From Sphingomonas sp. AOB5 (lineage in GTDB: Bacteria > Pseudomonadota > Alphaproteobacteria > Sphingomonadales > Sphingomonadaceae): DNA of 43,917 nucleotides. How positions within the stretch are numbered: position 1 is the stretch's first letter; each line of letters opens with the position of its first letter. Shown one piece after another: positions 9,203 to 17,337 of this stretch. The DNA lies in contig NZ_JARNTV010000029.1 of assembly GCF_029433115.1 (NCBI RefSeq), positions 1-43,917 of the forward strand. Reading direction: 5' to 3'. The notes below the pieces were generated by a model, which saw nothing but the letters and a program-made list of their open reading frames with translations, was not told where the DNA came from and made no database searches. A program made the position numbers and the translations under genes.

Positions 9203-11094
9203 TGTGCGGGATCGCGGGGCTCTACTACCCCAATATTGCCAAGCCGGTTGATCCTGCCCGCGTCGCGCAGATGGCCGACGCACAGGCGCATCGCGGTCCG
9301 GACGGATCGGGCGTGTGGACCGCCAACGGGGTAGGGTTGGGGCATCGCCGCCTGTCGATCATCGATCTGGGCGGCGGCGCGCAGCCGATGCTGACGCCGG
9401 ACAGCCAGATCGCCGTCACCTACAATGGCGAGATCTATAATTTTCAGGAAGTCCGCGCCGAGCTTGAGCGGCTGGGCGCGCGGTTCCTGAGTAACAGCGA
9501 CACCGAAGTGCTGCTCCATGGCTGGCGCGCGTGGGGCCCAGACATGCTGTCGCGGCTGAACGGCATGTTCGCCTTCGCGTTGTACGATGCGAAGGCCAAG
9601 AGCCTGTTCCTCGCCCGCGACCGGTTCGGCGTGAAGCCGCTTCATTATGCCCAGCTTTCCGACGGTGCGGTCGCCTTTGCGTCGGAACTGAAGGGCATCC
9701 TTGCGCATCCTTCCTTCCGTCGCGTCGCCGATTTCCGTGCGATCGAAGACTATCTCGGCCTTGGCTACGTCCCCGACGATGCCTCGATCGTCGCGGGTGT
9801 GAAGAAGCTGCCCGCGGGGCATTTCCTGCTGCTCGAACGCGGCAAGCCGGTCCCGCAGCCGGTGCAGTGGTGGGACATCGATTTCTCGCAGCGCGCGACC
9901 GGCAAGCCGAAGGACCTTGAGGCCGAACTGGTCGAGCACCTGCGCGCCGCAGTCACCTCGCGGATGATCTCGGACGTGCCGCTGGGCGCGTTCCTCTCCG
10001 GTGGCGTCGATAGCTCCGCGGTGGTCGCGATGATGGCCGAGGCCAGCCGCAGCGCGGTGAAGACCTGCACCATCGGGTTCGACGTGGCCGATCATGACGA
10101 GACCGCCCACGCGCAATTGATCGCCGAGCGATTCGCCACCGAGCATCGCAGCCGCAAGGTCGCGGCCGACGATTTCGCGCTGATCGACACTTTGGTCGAT
10201 GCGTTCGACGAACCCTTTGCCGATGCCTCCGCGCTGCCCACTTACCGGGTGTGCGAACTGGCGCGCGAGAATGTCACCGTCGCGCTTTCGGGCGACGGCG
10301 CGGACGAGGCGTTCGCCGGCTATCGCCGCTACAAGTTCTTCGCTGCCGAGGAGCGGATGCGCGGCTTGCTGCCATCTGGCCTGCGCTCGGGCATCTTCGG
10401 CACGCTGGGCAAATATTACCCCAAGGCCGATTGGGCGCCACGTCCATTCCGTGCGAAGACGACCTTCCTCGCGCTCGCCGAGGGTGGCGAATATGCCTAT
10501 CCCAAGGCAGTCGGCGTCACCGGACCCGATCTGCGCCAGCGGCTCTACACCCGCTCGGCACTGAAGGCGCTGGCGGGGCATAATGCCGAGCAGCGCTATA
10601 CCGATACGATGCGTCAGGCCCCGGCGCGCGACGGTCTCGACCGCGCGCAATATGCCGACATCAAGCATTACCTGCCCGGCGACATCCTGACCAAGGTGGA
10701 TCGCACCAGCATGGCGGTCAGCCTTGAGGCACGCGAGCCGCTGCTCGATTATCGCCTCGTCCAGTTCGCCGCGACCCTGCCGCCGTCGATGCGGATCCGG
10801 CAAGGGCAGGGGAAGTGGCTGATGAAGAAGGCGCTGGAGCCGTGGTTGCCGCGCGACATCCTCTACCGGCCGAAGATGGGCTTCGTGACGCCGATCAGCG
10901 CATGGTTCCGCACCGCGCTGGCCGACGAAGCGGCGAACCTCGCCAAGTCGAAGGTCCTTTCGGAAACCGGCTGGTTCGACACCGCGACCATCCAGTCGCT
11001 GGCCGCGGACCACCGGTCCGGCCGCGCCGAGCATGGCCGCACCCTGTGGCAACTCCTGATGCTCGAACGCAGCCTGACGCGGTTGTTCGGTTAG
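9202..11094 (+). CDS. XrtA-associated amidotransferase (asparagine synthase-like)
   Basis: This 630-residue class II glutamine amidotransferase has the nucleophile Cys2 exposed after Met removal (MCGIAGLYYP). The glutaminase domain covers ~1-200 with the RGPDGSG and YNGEIYN motifs. The asparagine-synthase ATP-pyrophosphatase domain follows, with the P-loop FLSGGVDSSAVVAM and ALSGDGADEAFAGYRR. Relatives at this position in exosortase A loci amidate or amidotransfer onto an unknown acceptor, probably a sugar acid or peptide in the exopolysaccharide. The ATG overlaps the preceding stop by one base. It is the last gene of the operon; its stop lies inside the hairpin at 11092-11134. Confidence 0.9.
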   Translation: MCGIAGLYYPNIAKPVDPARVAQMADAQAHRGPDGSGVWTANGVGLGHRRLSIIDLGGGAQPMLTPDSQIAVTYNGEIYNFQEVRAELERLGARFLSNSDTEVLLHGWRAWGPDMLSRLNGMFAFALYDAKAKSLFLARDRFGVKPLHYAQLSDGAVAFASELKGILAHPSFRRVADFRAIEDYLGLGYVPDDASIVAGVKKLPAGHFLLLERGKPVPQPVQWWDIDFSQRATGKPKDLEAELVEHLRAAVTSRMISDVPLGAFLSGGVDSSAVVAMMAEASRSAVKTCTIGFDVADHDETAHAQLIAERFATEHRSRKVAADDFALIDTLVDAFDEPFADASALPTYRVCELARENVTVALSGDGADEAFAGYRRYKFFAAEERMRGLLPSGLRSGIFGTLGKYYPKADWAPRPFRAKTTFLALAEGGEYAYPKAVGVTGPDLRQRLYTRSALKALAGHNAEQRYTDTMRQAPARDGLDRAQYADIKHYLPGDILTKVDRTSMAVSLEAREPLLDYRLVQFAATLPPSMRIRQGQGKWLMKKALEPWLPRDILYRPKMGFVTPISAWFRTALADEAANLAKSKVLSETGWFDTATIQSLAADHRSGRAEHGRTLWQLLMLERSLTRLFG

Positions 11095-11134
11095 AGTCGT
11101 TTTCAGCGGTGCCGCCTAACCGAAAACGACTCTA
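11092..11134. terminator. Bidirectional hairpin containing both stop codons
   Basis: A perfect 13-bp inverted repeat, TAGAGTCGTTTTC (11092-11104) and GAAAACGACTCTA (11122-11134), has a 17-base loop. The first three bases are the TAG of the amidotransferase gene. The last three, read on the other strand, are the TAG of the MAPEG gene. The TTTTC/GAAAA tracts lie inside the stem. It should act as a two-way terminator between converging transcripts. Confidence 0.75.
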
Positions 11135-11572
11135 GATCGATCCCGATACGATCAGTGCACGCGCCGCCTGCACCACCAGCGCGATCAGCACGAGCGTCGA
11201 CAGGCCGAACAGCATGAAGCGGAAATAGACGCGGTTGATCGTCGCCTGCACCAGGCTGTGCACGATACGCAGGCCGACATAGGCCCAGGCCAGCCACAGA
11301 TTATATCCGCCGCCTGCGCTGAGCAGCGTCAGGACGAAGCAGATCGCGTAGAACAAAGTCGGCTGTTCCATCAGATGGATGTAATTGTGCGCGGGCCATT
11401 GCGCCTTGTCGGCCACCACGCCGTCCAGCGCACCGGGCCGTCCGCCGACGACTTTCTTCACGTCGATGCCGACAGCCTTCATCGCCGGCATGCGCACCGC
11501 GACCAGCCAGACGAGCATGAGCAGCGACCAAGCGATCAGCGTGACCACGGGCGCAAGAATAGGTGCAATCAT
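11132..11572 (-). CDS. MAPEG-family membrane protein
   Basis: This 146-residue protein has about four hydrophobic helices. It starts MIAPILAPVVTLIAWSLLML and contains YIHLMEQPTLFYAICFVL and WAYVGLRIVHSLVQATINRVYFRFMLF. The E-Q-P-T-L-F/Y block and the R-x-x-H-S/x motif are typical of MAPEG proteins, which include glutathione-linked and eicosanoid enzymes; most bacterial members have unknown substrates. The start was chosen for its strong ribosome site (GGGAGG, 7 bases upstream); an earlier in-frame codon 39 bases upstream lacks one. It converges on the exopolysaccharide operon. Confidence 0.82.
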   Translation of the reverse strand: MIAPILAPVVTLIAWSLLMLVWLVAVRMPAMKAVGIDVKKVVGGRPGALDGVVADKAQWPAHNYIHLMEQPTLFYAICFVLTLLSAGGGYNLWLAWAYVGLRIVHSLVQATINRVYFRFMLFGLSTLVLIALVVQAARALIVSGSI

Positions 11573-11644
11573 GATGTTCCTCCCCCAAAGATGGAGGGGA
11601 AGCTGAAGCAACCGATCACGAAACGCAACTGGAACGGCTGCAGA

Positions 11645-12025
11645 CTAGCCGTGGTCGAAGATACGGGAGAGCTTCTCTGCCAGAGTTGCGGCGGTAAACG
11701 GCTTTACCACATAGCCGCTGCCTCCAGCCTGAGCCACCGCGATGATATTGTCCCGTTTTGCTTCGGCAGTCACGACGAGGAACGGGATGTGGTGCAGCGC
11801 CGGATCGGCGCGGATAGTCGTCAGCAGTTCCAGACCGGACATGGTCCCGAGCGTCCAGTCGCAGATGACCATGTCGAAGCCCGATTCGCGTAGTTTCGCG
11901 AGAGCTTCCGGGCCGTTTCCGGCTTCTTCGACGTTCGAAAAGCCGATCTCCTTCAGGAGATTGCGCACAATCCGCCGCATCGTGGGGAAATCATCCACGA
12001 TTAGAAACCGGGTCTTCGCGTCCAT
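11645..12025 (-). CDS. Single-domain response regulator (CheY-like)
   Basis: This 126-residue stand-alone receiver has acidic pocket D11/D12 ([12 protein letters not shown]), phospho-acceptor D56 ([12 protein letters not shown]), Thr/Ala pair [10 protein letters not shown] and K108 (VVKPF). [18 protein letters not shown] is close to chemotaxis CheY proteins. GGAGG lies 5 bases before the ATG. It is not inside the chemotaxis operon at 38675-43827, so it may answer a different kinase or be a second CheY. A large inverted repeat lies just upstream (12039-12074). Confidence 0.9.
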   Translation of the reverse strand: MDAKTRFLIVDDFPTMRRIVRNLLKEIGFSNVEEAGNGPEALAKLRESGFDMVICDWTLGTMSGLELLTTIRADPALHHIPFLVVTAEAKRDNIIAVAQAGGSGYVVKPFTAATLAEKLSRIFDHG

Positions 12026-12038
12026 CGAAACCTCCGCA

Positions 12039-12074
12039 GCGGTGAAGCAACGGTCGTAACCGTTACTTCACCGC
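12039..12074 (-). terminator. 15-bp inverted repeat between the DHS-like and response-regulator genes
   Basis: GCGGTGAAGCAACGG (12039-12053) and CCGTTACTTCACCGC (12060-12074) pair over 15 positions with one mismatch or wobble (G-U on the minus strand) around a 6-base loop. On the minus strand it lies 11 bases after the DHS-like stop and ends 4 bases before the GGAGG of the response-regulator gene. No T-run follows, so it may be a weak terminator, an RNA-processing site or an operator. Confidence 0.5.
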
Positions 12075-12085
12075 AACGAAAGCGA

Positions 12086-13165
12086 TCAGGCGAATAGCTT
12101 CGCCCAGCCGCGCTTGGCGCGATCCTTCCAGTGGCCGCGGTGATAGGCGTCGCTGGCCAGCAGCGGCATCACCGAACCGGCTTCGGCGAACACCATCTGC
12201 TCGATGCCGGTGTTCACCTTGCCCCACGAAGCCGCTTCCTGCAGCGTCGAGGACGAGCAGGCGCCGTCGCGCACGTCGGCGACGGTGATCTGAACGGCGT
12301 ACTTGTGCACTTCGACGTCCTCGTGGCCGAGGATTTCGGCGCAGACGACGGTGTCCTGGATGAAGTTCTTCGGCACGCCGCCGCCGATCATCAGCAGGCC
12401 GGTGGTGCCGGCCTTGATCTTGATCTCGGTGAGCTCGCGGAAGTCGGCGATGGCGTCGAGCACCATATAGGGCTGGCCGGCCTTGGCACGGTCCACCTGA
12501 TGCTTGACGAGGCCGAAGCCGGCCGACGAGTCCACGAACGCCGGGCAGAAGATCGGCACGTCATGCTCGTATGCGAGCTTGACCAGGCTGTTGTCCTTCT
12601 TGCCATGCTCGACGAGATACTTGCCCATCTCGCGGATGAAGGCGCGGCTCGAATAGGGCTTGGCTTCCAGCGTCTCGGCGATCTCGAAGATCGTGTGGTC
12701 GACGTTCTGGAGCGCTTCCTCGTCGATGTACGTGTCGTAGATGCGGTCGATATAGAGCGAACGCAGCGTGTCGTCGTCGGGGATTTCCAGCGCCTGATAA
12801 TGCTTGTGGCCAAGGCCCTCGAAGAAATCCATGTCGACGATGGTCGCGCCGGTCGCAACGACCAGATCGACCATGTTGTTGCGGATCAGCTCGGCATAGA
12901 GGTCCATGCAGCCGCCGGCCGAAGTCGAACCGGCGATCACGAGGCACACGGTGCAGTCCTTGTCGGCCAGCATCTCGTTGTAGATCTTGGTGGCGCGGCC
13001 CAGGTCACGGCTGGTGAAGCTCATGTCCGCCATCGCGTCCACGATCGGGCGCGCGTCGAAGCTGGTGATGTCGATATGCTTGACCTGCTTCGACAGCAGC
13101 TCCGCCTTGCGGGTGTCGTTGATCGGCGCATTGGCCGCGGCGGTCTTGGTCAGGGTGTCGGTCAT
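12086..13165 (-). CDS. Deoxyhypusine synthase-like polyamine enzyme (homospermidine-type)
   Basis: This 359-residue protein belongs to the deoxyhypusine synthase family. It keeps the NAD-binding segments (IAGSTSAGGCMDLYAELI, LMIGGGVPKNFIQDT) and the active-site lysine K316 in EAASWGKVN, which in the eukaryotic enzyme forms the imine with the aminobutyl group. Bacteria have no eIF5A, and bacterial members of this family make homospermidine or related polyamines from putrescine. The gene 105 bases upstream encodes an ornithine decarboxylase-like enzyme, supporting that reading. An ATG 12 bases earlier is also possible; the chosen one follows GGGGA at good spacing. The exact product cannot be told from sequence alone. 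Confidence 0.82.
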   Translation of the reverse strand: MTDTLTKTAAANAPINDTRKAELLSKQVKHIDITSFDARPIVDAMADMSFTSRDLGRATKIYNEMLADKDCTVCLVIAGSTSAGGCMDLYAELIRNNMVDLVVATGATIVDMDFFEGLGHKHYQALEIPDDDTLRSLYIDRIYDTYIDEEALQNVDHTIFEIAETLEAKPYSSRAFIREMGKYLVEHGKKDNSLVKLAYEHDVPIFCPAFVDSSAGFGLVKHQVDRAKAGQPYMVLDAIADFRELTEIKIKAGTTGLLMIGGGVPKNFIQDTVVCAEILGHEDVEVHKYAVQITVADVRDGACSSSTLQEAASWGKVNTGIEQMVFAEAGSVMPLLASDAYHRGHWKDRAKRGWAKLFA

Positions 13166-13270
13166 GGGATTCCCCATCTTCGCTTTGCCGCCGTCATTAG
13201 GGGACGCGGAAACCCGTAAGGAGGCGGATGCCGTAGCACCCGCCTTCCCGATCTGGCTAGAATGCAGTCG

Positions 13271-14455
13271 TTACAGCTTTACGACGTTCGACGGGATCGC
13301 CCGTTCCGCAGGCATGTAGAGCGAAGCCATCGGCTCGTCCTCCATCACCACGGTTTCGTCCGATCCGAAGCCGTTGAACGCGGTCCGCATCGCGGAGCCG
13401 TATGCGCCCAGCATGCCGATCTCGATATAGTCGCCGGCCTGCACGTCCGCGGGGAGCATGAAGGGACCGGTCATGTGGTCGAGATCGTCGCAGGTCGGGC
13501 CGTAGAAGCTGAACGGCATGTCGCGGGCATTGGAATCCGGCTCGCGCAGCAGCAGCACCGGGAAACGCCAGCCGATATGCGCGGCATCGAACAGCGCGCC
13601 ATAGGCGCCATCGTTGATGTACAGCTCGTCGCCACGGCGCTTTTCCACGCGCACGATCAGCGAGCTGTATTCGGCGCACAGCGCGCGGCCGGGCTCGCAC
13701 CACAGCTCGGACGAATAGCTGACGGGCAGCGATTCGAACGCGCGGTGGATCGTCTCGAAATAGAGTTCGAGCGGCGGCGGCTCCATGCCGGGATAGGTCG
13801 ACGGGAACCCGCCACCCACGTCCACGACATCGACGGTGACGCCTGCTTCGACGATGGCCGCGCGCACGCGCTCCATCGCCTGGGCATAGGCGTCCGGCGA
13901 CATGGCTTGCGAACCGACATGGAAACAGATGCCCAGCGCGTCCGCCACCTGGCGGGCCGCGATCAGCAGTTCCTTGGTCTCGCCCGGCATCACGCCGAAC
14001 TTCGATGCGAGGCTCAGCTTCGACAGGTCGGAAGACACGCGGATGCGAACGCACAGCGTCAGGTCCGCGGCGCCGTTGGTGGCGCCGACGATCTTGTCCA
14101 GCTCCTCCATCGAATCGAGACTGAAGGTGCGCACGCCATGCTCGAAATAAGCCTGACGGATCGCTTCCTCGGCCTTGACCGGATGCATGAAGCACAGAGT
14201 GGCTTCAGGCAGGGTGCGGGCGACCAGACGCACTTCCGCGATGGAAGCGACGTCGTAATGCGTGATTCCGCTGTCCCACAGGATCTGCAGGAGTTCGGGC
14301 GACGGATTCGCCTTCACGGCATACATCGAGCGACCCGGAAACTTCTCGACGAAGAAGCGGGCGGCACGCGATGCGGCGTGCGGACGAATGAGCGTGACCG
14401 GCTGGACCGGTCGAAGGGTGGTAGCTAACCCCAGCGCGCTATGATGCTTGTGCAA
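13271..14455 (-). CDS. Type III PLP ornithine/lysine decarboxylase
   Basis: This 394-residue enzyme has the alanine-racemase-like fold. PLP lysine is K48 in SMYAVKANPSPE. HVGSQ, VDVGGGFPSTYPG and ELWCEPGRALCAEYS are phosphate- and cofactor-binding blocks. C322 in GPTCDDLD is the catalytic Cys donated across the dimer. GPTCDxxD is the ornithine/lysine decarboxylase type rather than diaminopimelate decarboxylase. The start is an unusual TTG, set by GGAGG 9 bases upstream and by the absence of an ATG before the conserved core. It would supply putrescine (or cadaverine) to the DHS-like enzyme downstream. A terminator-like leader hairpin precedes it. Confidence 0.88.
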   Translation of the reverse strand: MHKHHSALGLATTLRPVQPVTLIRPHAASRAARFFVEKFPGRSMYAVKANPSPELLQILWDSGITHYDVASIAEVRLVARTLPEATLCFMHPVKAEEAIRQAYFEHGVRTFSLDSMEELDKIVGATNGAADLTLCVRIRVSSDLSKLSLASKFGVMPGETKELLIAARQVADALGICFHVGSQAMSPDAYAQAMERVRAAIVEAGVTVDVVDVGGGFPSTYPGMEPPPLELYFETIHRAFESLPVSYSSELWCEPGRALCAEYSSLIVRVEKRRGDELYINDGAYGALFDAAHIGWRFPVLLLREPDSNARDMPFSFYGPTCDDLDHMTGPFMLPADVQAGDYIEIGMLGAYGSAMRTAFNGFGSDETVVMEDEPMASLYMPAERAIPSNVVKL

Positions 14456-14491
14456 CTCAAGGGACCTCCAAGTGGCTTGCGCCTACGGTGA

Positions 14492-14530
14492 CAAAAAGCT
14501 GCCTTGCGGTTGGAAGTCCCATGGGGCAGC
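14492..14530 (-). promoter_or_regulatory. Terminator-like leader hairpin before the ornithine decarboxylase gene
   Basis: On the minus strand GCTGCC (14530-14525) and GGCAGC (14503-14498) form a 6-bp stem directly followed by TTTTTG (14497-14492), 37 bases before the TTG start. This is the shape of an intrinsic terminator placed inside a leader, hence possible transcription attenuation by polyamine or ornithine level. Alphaproteobacterial ornithine decarboxylase genes are known to carry a leader RNA (the speF motif); whether this leader matches it could not be tested here. Confidence 0.5.
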
Positions 14531-14605
14531 GGAAGGCGCACATAGGGTCGGTGAGTCTGCGTGTAAAGTGATTCTGAATCCGTATTTCTCCGGCGGGGAT
14601 AAAAT

Positions 14606-15574
14606 GTGACAATTCTGCGACAACCGACACGGGCAGGGGTCCGCGACGCTGCTGCGAAGATCGCGGCGATTCTTCCGCAAACCCCTCTTTTGACTGCAGA
14701 AATTCACGGGACCCCGGTCGCGTTCAAATGCGAGAGTCTGCAGCCAATCGGCGCGTTCAAGATACGCGGCGCATGGCATCGGCTCACCGCATTGGACGCC
14801 GCGACTCGCGAAAAGGGCGTGGTCGCTTTTTCGTCCGGAAATCACGCGCAGGGCGTCGCCTGGGCAGCGCGGCGGCTCGGCATTCCCGCGGTGATCGTGA
14901 TGCCGGCCGATGCGCCGAAGGTGAAGCTCGATGCGACCATGGCGATGGGTGCGGAGGTGGTCCGATACGACCGCATGACCGAGAGCCGCGAGAAGATCGC
15001 GGCGCATCTCGCCCATGCCCGCGGCGCCACTCTGGTGCCCAGCTTCGACGATGCGTGGATCATCGAGGGGCAGGGGAGTCTCGGCATCGAGGCGATGACC
15101 CAGATGGTCGAGATGAAGCTTCCCGATCCGATGCATGTGATCGTGCCCTGCGGCGGCGGCGGGCTGGCCGCGGGCGTCGCGTTGGCGCTGCCCGAAGCCG
15201 AGATCGTCCTTGCGGAACCCGAGGGGTGGGACGATATGCGCCGCAGCCTGGACGCGGGCTGGATCGAGCCGGTTGGCGACAATCCGCCCGAGACGGCGTG
15301 CGATGCGCTCCAGACCAAGGAAGTCTCGCCGCTGACCTTCGACGTTTTGTCGCGGCGTGGCGCGACCGGCGTGGCGGTGAGCGAATATGAGGTGCGCGAG
15401 GCCCAGCGCTGGGCGGCACGCACGCTCAAGCTGGTGGTGGAGCCGGGCGGCGCAGTGGCGCTGGCGGCGTTGCTGGCGAGGAAGGTCGAAATCAAGCCGG
15501 GGACGCTCGTGATCCTCTCCGGCGGCAATGCGGATCCGGACGCCTATGCCCGGGTCCTGGCGACGAAGGACTGA
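14606..15574 (+). CDS. Threonine/serine dehydratase family PLP enzyme
   Basis: This 322-residue fold-type II PLP enzyme has lysine K52 in IGAFKIRGA, SSGNHAQGVAWAARR as the substrate/cofactor loop, and the phosphate-binding glycine loop CGGGGLAAG. It ends after the catalytic core (LVILSGGNADPDAY) with no ACT regulatory domain, so it resembles catabolic threonine dehydratase or serine racemase more than the long biosynthetic IlvA. It deaminates Thr/Ser or racemises Ser. The start is GTG with GGGG 7 bases upstream. It is divergent from the decarboxylase; the 150 bases between hold the leader hairpin. Confidence 0.85.
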   Translation: MTILRQPTRAGVRDAAAKIAAILPQTPLLTAEIHGTPVAFKCESLQPIGAFKIRGAWHRLTALDAATREKGVVAFSSGNHAQGVAWAARRLGIPAVIVMPADAPKVKLDATMAMGAEVVRYDRMTESREKIAAHLAHARGATLVPSFDDAWIIEGQGSLGIEAMTQMVEMKLPDPMHVIVPCGGGGLAAGVALALPEAEIVLAEPEGWDDMRRSLDAGWIEPVGDNPPETACDALQTKEVSPLTFDVLSRRGATGVAVSEYEVREAQRWAARTLKLVVEPGGAVALAALLARKVEIKPGTLVILSGGNADPDAYARVLATKD

Positions 15575-15754
15575 GTGAAGGTGCAGCGTGTTTCCGGCAA
15601 TATCCTCGCCAATCTGCTGAGCGGCGGCGCGTGGCTGCTGACGCATGGCGTCTACGGCATCCTGCGCGTGATTTACCGCCGCGACGTGAAGTGGATGGCG
15701 CTGTTCGCGGGTATCGTCGTCGCGCTGGTGCTGTTGATCAAATGGGTACTGTGA
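15575..15754 (+). CDS. Small membrane protein, function unknown
   Basis: This is a 59-residue frame with GTG start overlapping the dehydratase stop region (TGAGTG). Translation begins MKVQRVSGNILANLLSGG and ends VVALVLLIKWVL. It shows an amphipathic N-terminal half with basic residues (RVIYRRDVKW) and one clear C-terminal transmembrane helix. It is packed between two coding regions with 4-base-type overlaps, supporting that it is real. I do not recognise a family. Confidence 0.55.
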   Translation: MKVQRVSGNILANLLSGGAWLLTHGVYGILRVIYRRDVKWMALFAGIVVALVLLIKWVL

Positions 15755-15930
15755 CCCCCCAGATCGGCGTCGCGGCATCGGCGTTGCTCAGCATCATGAT
15801 GCTGGCCGCCATCGCGCTCGCATGGGGCGGCTGGCGGATGTACTCGAAACACGGCGACAAGCGGAAAGGCGTGCTGATGTGGATCTGCGCCGTGATCCTG
15901 CTGGCCAATGTCGCGATCTGGACAATCTGA
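15742..15930 (+). CDS. Small two-helix membrane protein, function unknown
   Basis: This 62-residue protein has two hydrophobic segments (VAASALLSIMMLAAIALAWG and GVLMWICAVILLANVAIW) joined by a basic loop (YSKHGDKRKG), giving a hairpin with a cytoplasmic loop. Two starts are possible: ATG at 15742 or GTG at 15751, the latter overlapping the previous stop (GTGA). Position between two small genes suggests one transcript with the dehydratase. No family recognised. Confidence 0.6.
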   Translation: MGTVTPQIGVAASALLSIMMLAAIALAWGGWRMYSKHGDKRKGVLMWICAVILLANVAIWTI

Positions 15931-15931
15931 G

Positions 15932-16150
15932 ATGCTCAATTCCACCGGCCCAGCGCTGATCCGCTACGAAACCCCCGAATTCCTCGTGCTGCGCCCGGGC
16001 AGCTGGGTGCTGTGCGCCGTATCGGGCGAGCGGATCGATCTGGAAGACCTGAAATACTGGAGCGCCGAGTTCCAGGAAGCCTATCGCGGCGCCGAGGAAG
16101 CCAGCGCCGCGATGCTGGCCGGCGGGGCGGCGAAGCTGAAGAAGGGCTAA
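15932..16150 (+). CDS. DUF2093 domain protein
   Basis: This 72-residue soluble protein has the sequence LIRYETPEFLVLRPGSWVLC followed by AVSGERIDLEDLKYWS and EFQEAY, matching the short DUF2093 family of alphaproteobacteria; C-V/A-x-x-G-x-x-I is its central motif. Function is unknown. It starts 1 base after the previous stop and its own TAA overlaps the stop of the converging ADP-ribosylglycohydrolase gene. Confidence 0.75.
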   Translation: MLNSTGPALIRYETPEFLVLRPGSWVLCAVSGERIDLEDLKYWSAEFQEAYRGAEEASAAMLAGGAAKLKKG

Positions 16151-17046
16151 TCCAGCAGCTTCAGCGCAAGGGTCTCGATCTCATCAGCCCATGCGAGGCG
16201 TTGCCGCCAGGGTTCAGGGATGCCGCTCGCACCATATAGCGCCCCGGCGAGCTGGCCGGTGATCGCAGCGACCGTGTCGGCATCGTCGGCAAGGTTGGCG
16301 GCAAGCAGGATCGCTTCCTCGAAGCTGTGGGTCGTGCCCACACACCATAATGCGGCTTCGAGGCTATCGACGACATAGCCGCTCGATGCGATTTCGCCGC
16401 GCGCCTTGCTGCGCCACGACCCGTTCAGGATGGCAGCGATCTTATCCGAGCCGGTTGTCTCATGCGGCTCCAGTATCGCTTCGCGGCTCTCGCCCAGAAT
16501 CGCGCGCCGGACGAGCAACGCATAGGCCGTACAGGCCGCGATGCATTCCTCGGCTCCATGCGTGATCCGGCTTTGGTCGCGGGCGACGCGTGTGGTTTCC
16601 TCCTCGCTGCGGCTGGCTCCCCAGATCGCGACCGGCGAGAGGCGCATCAGCGACCCGTTGCCTGCGCTCTTGGGGTCGCTCGATCCAGAGAAGGGATCGT
16701 CATATTCTTCGAAGCGGACCAAGGCACCTCGAGTGGCAATGCCGATATCGAAGCAGGTGCCGGTGCAGCTATACTGGCCCCGGCGATACCAGTTGAGAAA
16801 CCGCACTGCGCAATCATGCGGATTGAAGCTCGGAACCGCCACAAGGCTGTGTCCCAGCGCGAGCGCCATGGCCGTATCGTCGGTCCATTGACCGGGCTTC
16901 AGGTCGAACGGGCCGCCGCCGATCATGTCGGTCAGGGGCGGCTGGACATCGCGCAGCTGAAACTCGAGCGTCGTGCCGACGGCGTCGCCCACGGCGAGGC
17001 CCATCAGCGCACCAACGGCCCGGTCCTTCAAACTGTCGGAAGCCAA
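16147..17046 (-). CDS. ADP-ribosylglycohydrolase family protein (DraG-like)
   Basis: This 299-residue all-helical hydrolase has the DraG family blocks: GALMGLAVGDAVGTTLE at the N-terminus, GQWTDDTAMALALG (metal ligands T-D-D), NGSLMRLSPVAI and LAANLADDADTVAAITGQLAGA (second metal-binding D-D-A-D). Members cleave ADP-ribose from arginine or other acceptors using two Mg/Mn ions. The most likely start is TTG, 4 bases after the stop of the upstream gene, with AAGG 8 bases before it; the conserved core starts by residue 9. No partner ADP-ribosyltransferase is visible nearby. Confidence 0.85.
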   Translation of the reverse strand: MASDSLKDRAVGALMGLAVGDAVGTTLEFQLRDVQPPLTDMIGGGPFDLKPGQWTDDTAMALALGHSLVAVPSFNPHDCAVRFLNWYRRGQYSCTGTCFDIGIATRGALVRFEEYDDPFSGSSDPKSAGNGSLMRLSPVAIWGASRSEEETTRVARDQSRITHGAEECIAACTAYALLVRRAILGESREAILEPHETTGSDKIAAILNGSWRSKARGEIASSGYVVDSLEAALWCVGTTHSFEEAILLAANLADDADTVAAITGQLAGALYGASGIPEPWRQRLAWADEIETLALKLLD

Positions 17047-17050
17047 GGCC

Positions 17051-17305
17051 TCAGCCCTTGGCTACGCTCTTCGTCTTCAGCAGGTGCAGCGCCCCGAAAT
17101 AAGCCGAGGTACCGGTGACGATGATCGTCAGCAGCGGCCATCCCGCGCCCTGGCCTGGCGTCAGCGCGCCAGCGACGAACATCAGCGCGATCGGCACCAG
17201 CACCAGCGCCGCGGCGACGGCCCAGCCGATGTTGTTGAGGGGACGCGCGCTCAGGATCGGAGCGCCCGGTTCGTAGCGGAACATCGCGTTGCTCGTGTCG
17301 GTCAT
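17051..17305 (-). CDS. Small membrane protein, function unknown
   Basis: This 84-residue protein starts MTDTSNAMFRYEPGAPILS and has two hydrophobic helices (AVAAALVLVPIALMFVAGAL and GWPLLTIIVTGTSAYFGALH) and a basic C-terminus (LLKTKSVAKG). An upstream in-frame codon would add 12 residues but seems less likely. It lies 4 bases before the glycohydrolase start, so the two are probably co-transcribed. No family recognised. Confidence 0.6.
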   Translation of the reverse strand: MTDTSNAMFRYEPGAPILSARPLNNIGWAVAAALVLVPIALMFVAGALTPGQGAGWPLLTIIVTGTSAYFGALHLLKTKSVAKG

Positions 17306-17337
17306 GGCGAGCAGCCTAGCCGATCGCGCGGGGGCGC

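Noticed and set aside
7595..11052. Two long antisense frames (562 and 645 codons) across the exosortase and amidotransferase genes
   Set aside because: Both are mirror frames of conserved genes with catalytic motifs on the plus strand; no domain seen in them.
1..11094. PEP-CTERM substrate gene for the exosortase
   Set aside because: No protein in the window ends in a PEP motif followed by a membrane helix and basic tail; substrates are presumably elsewhere in the genome.
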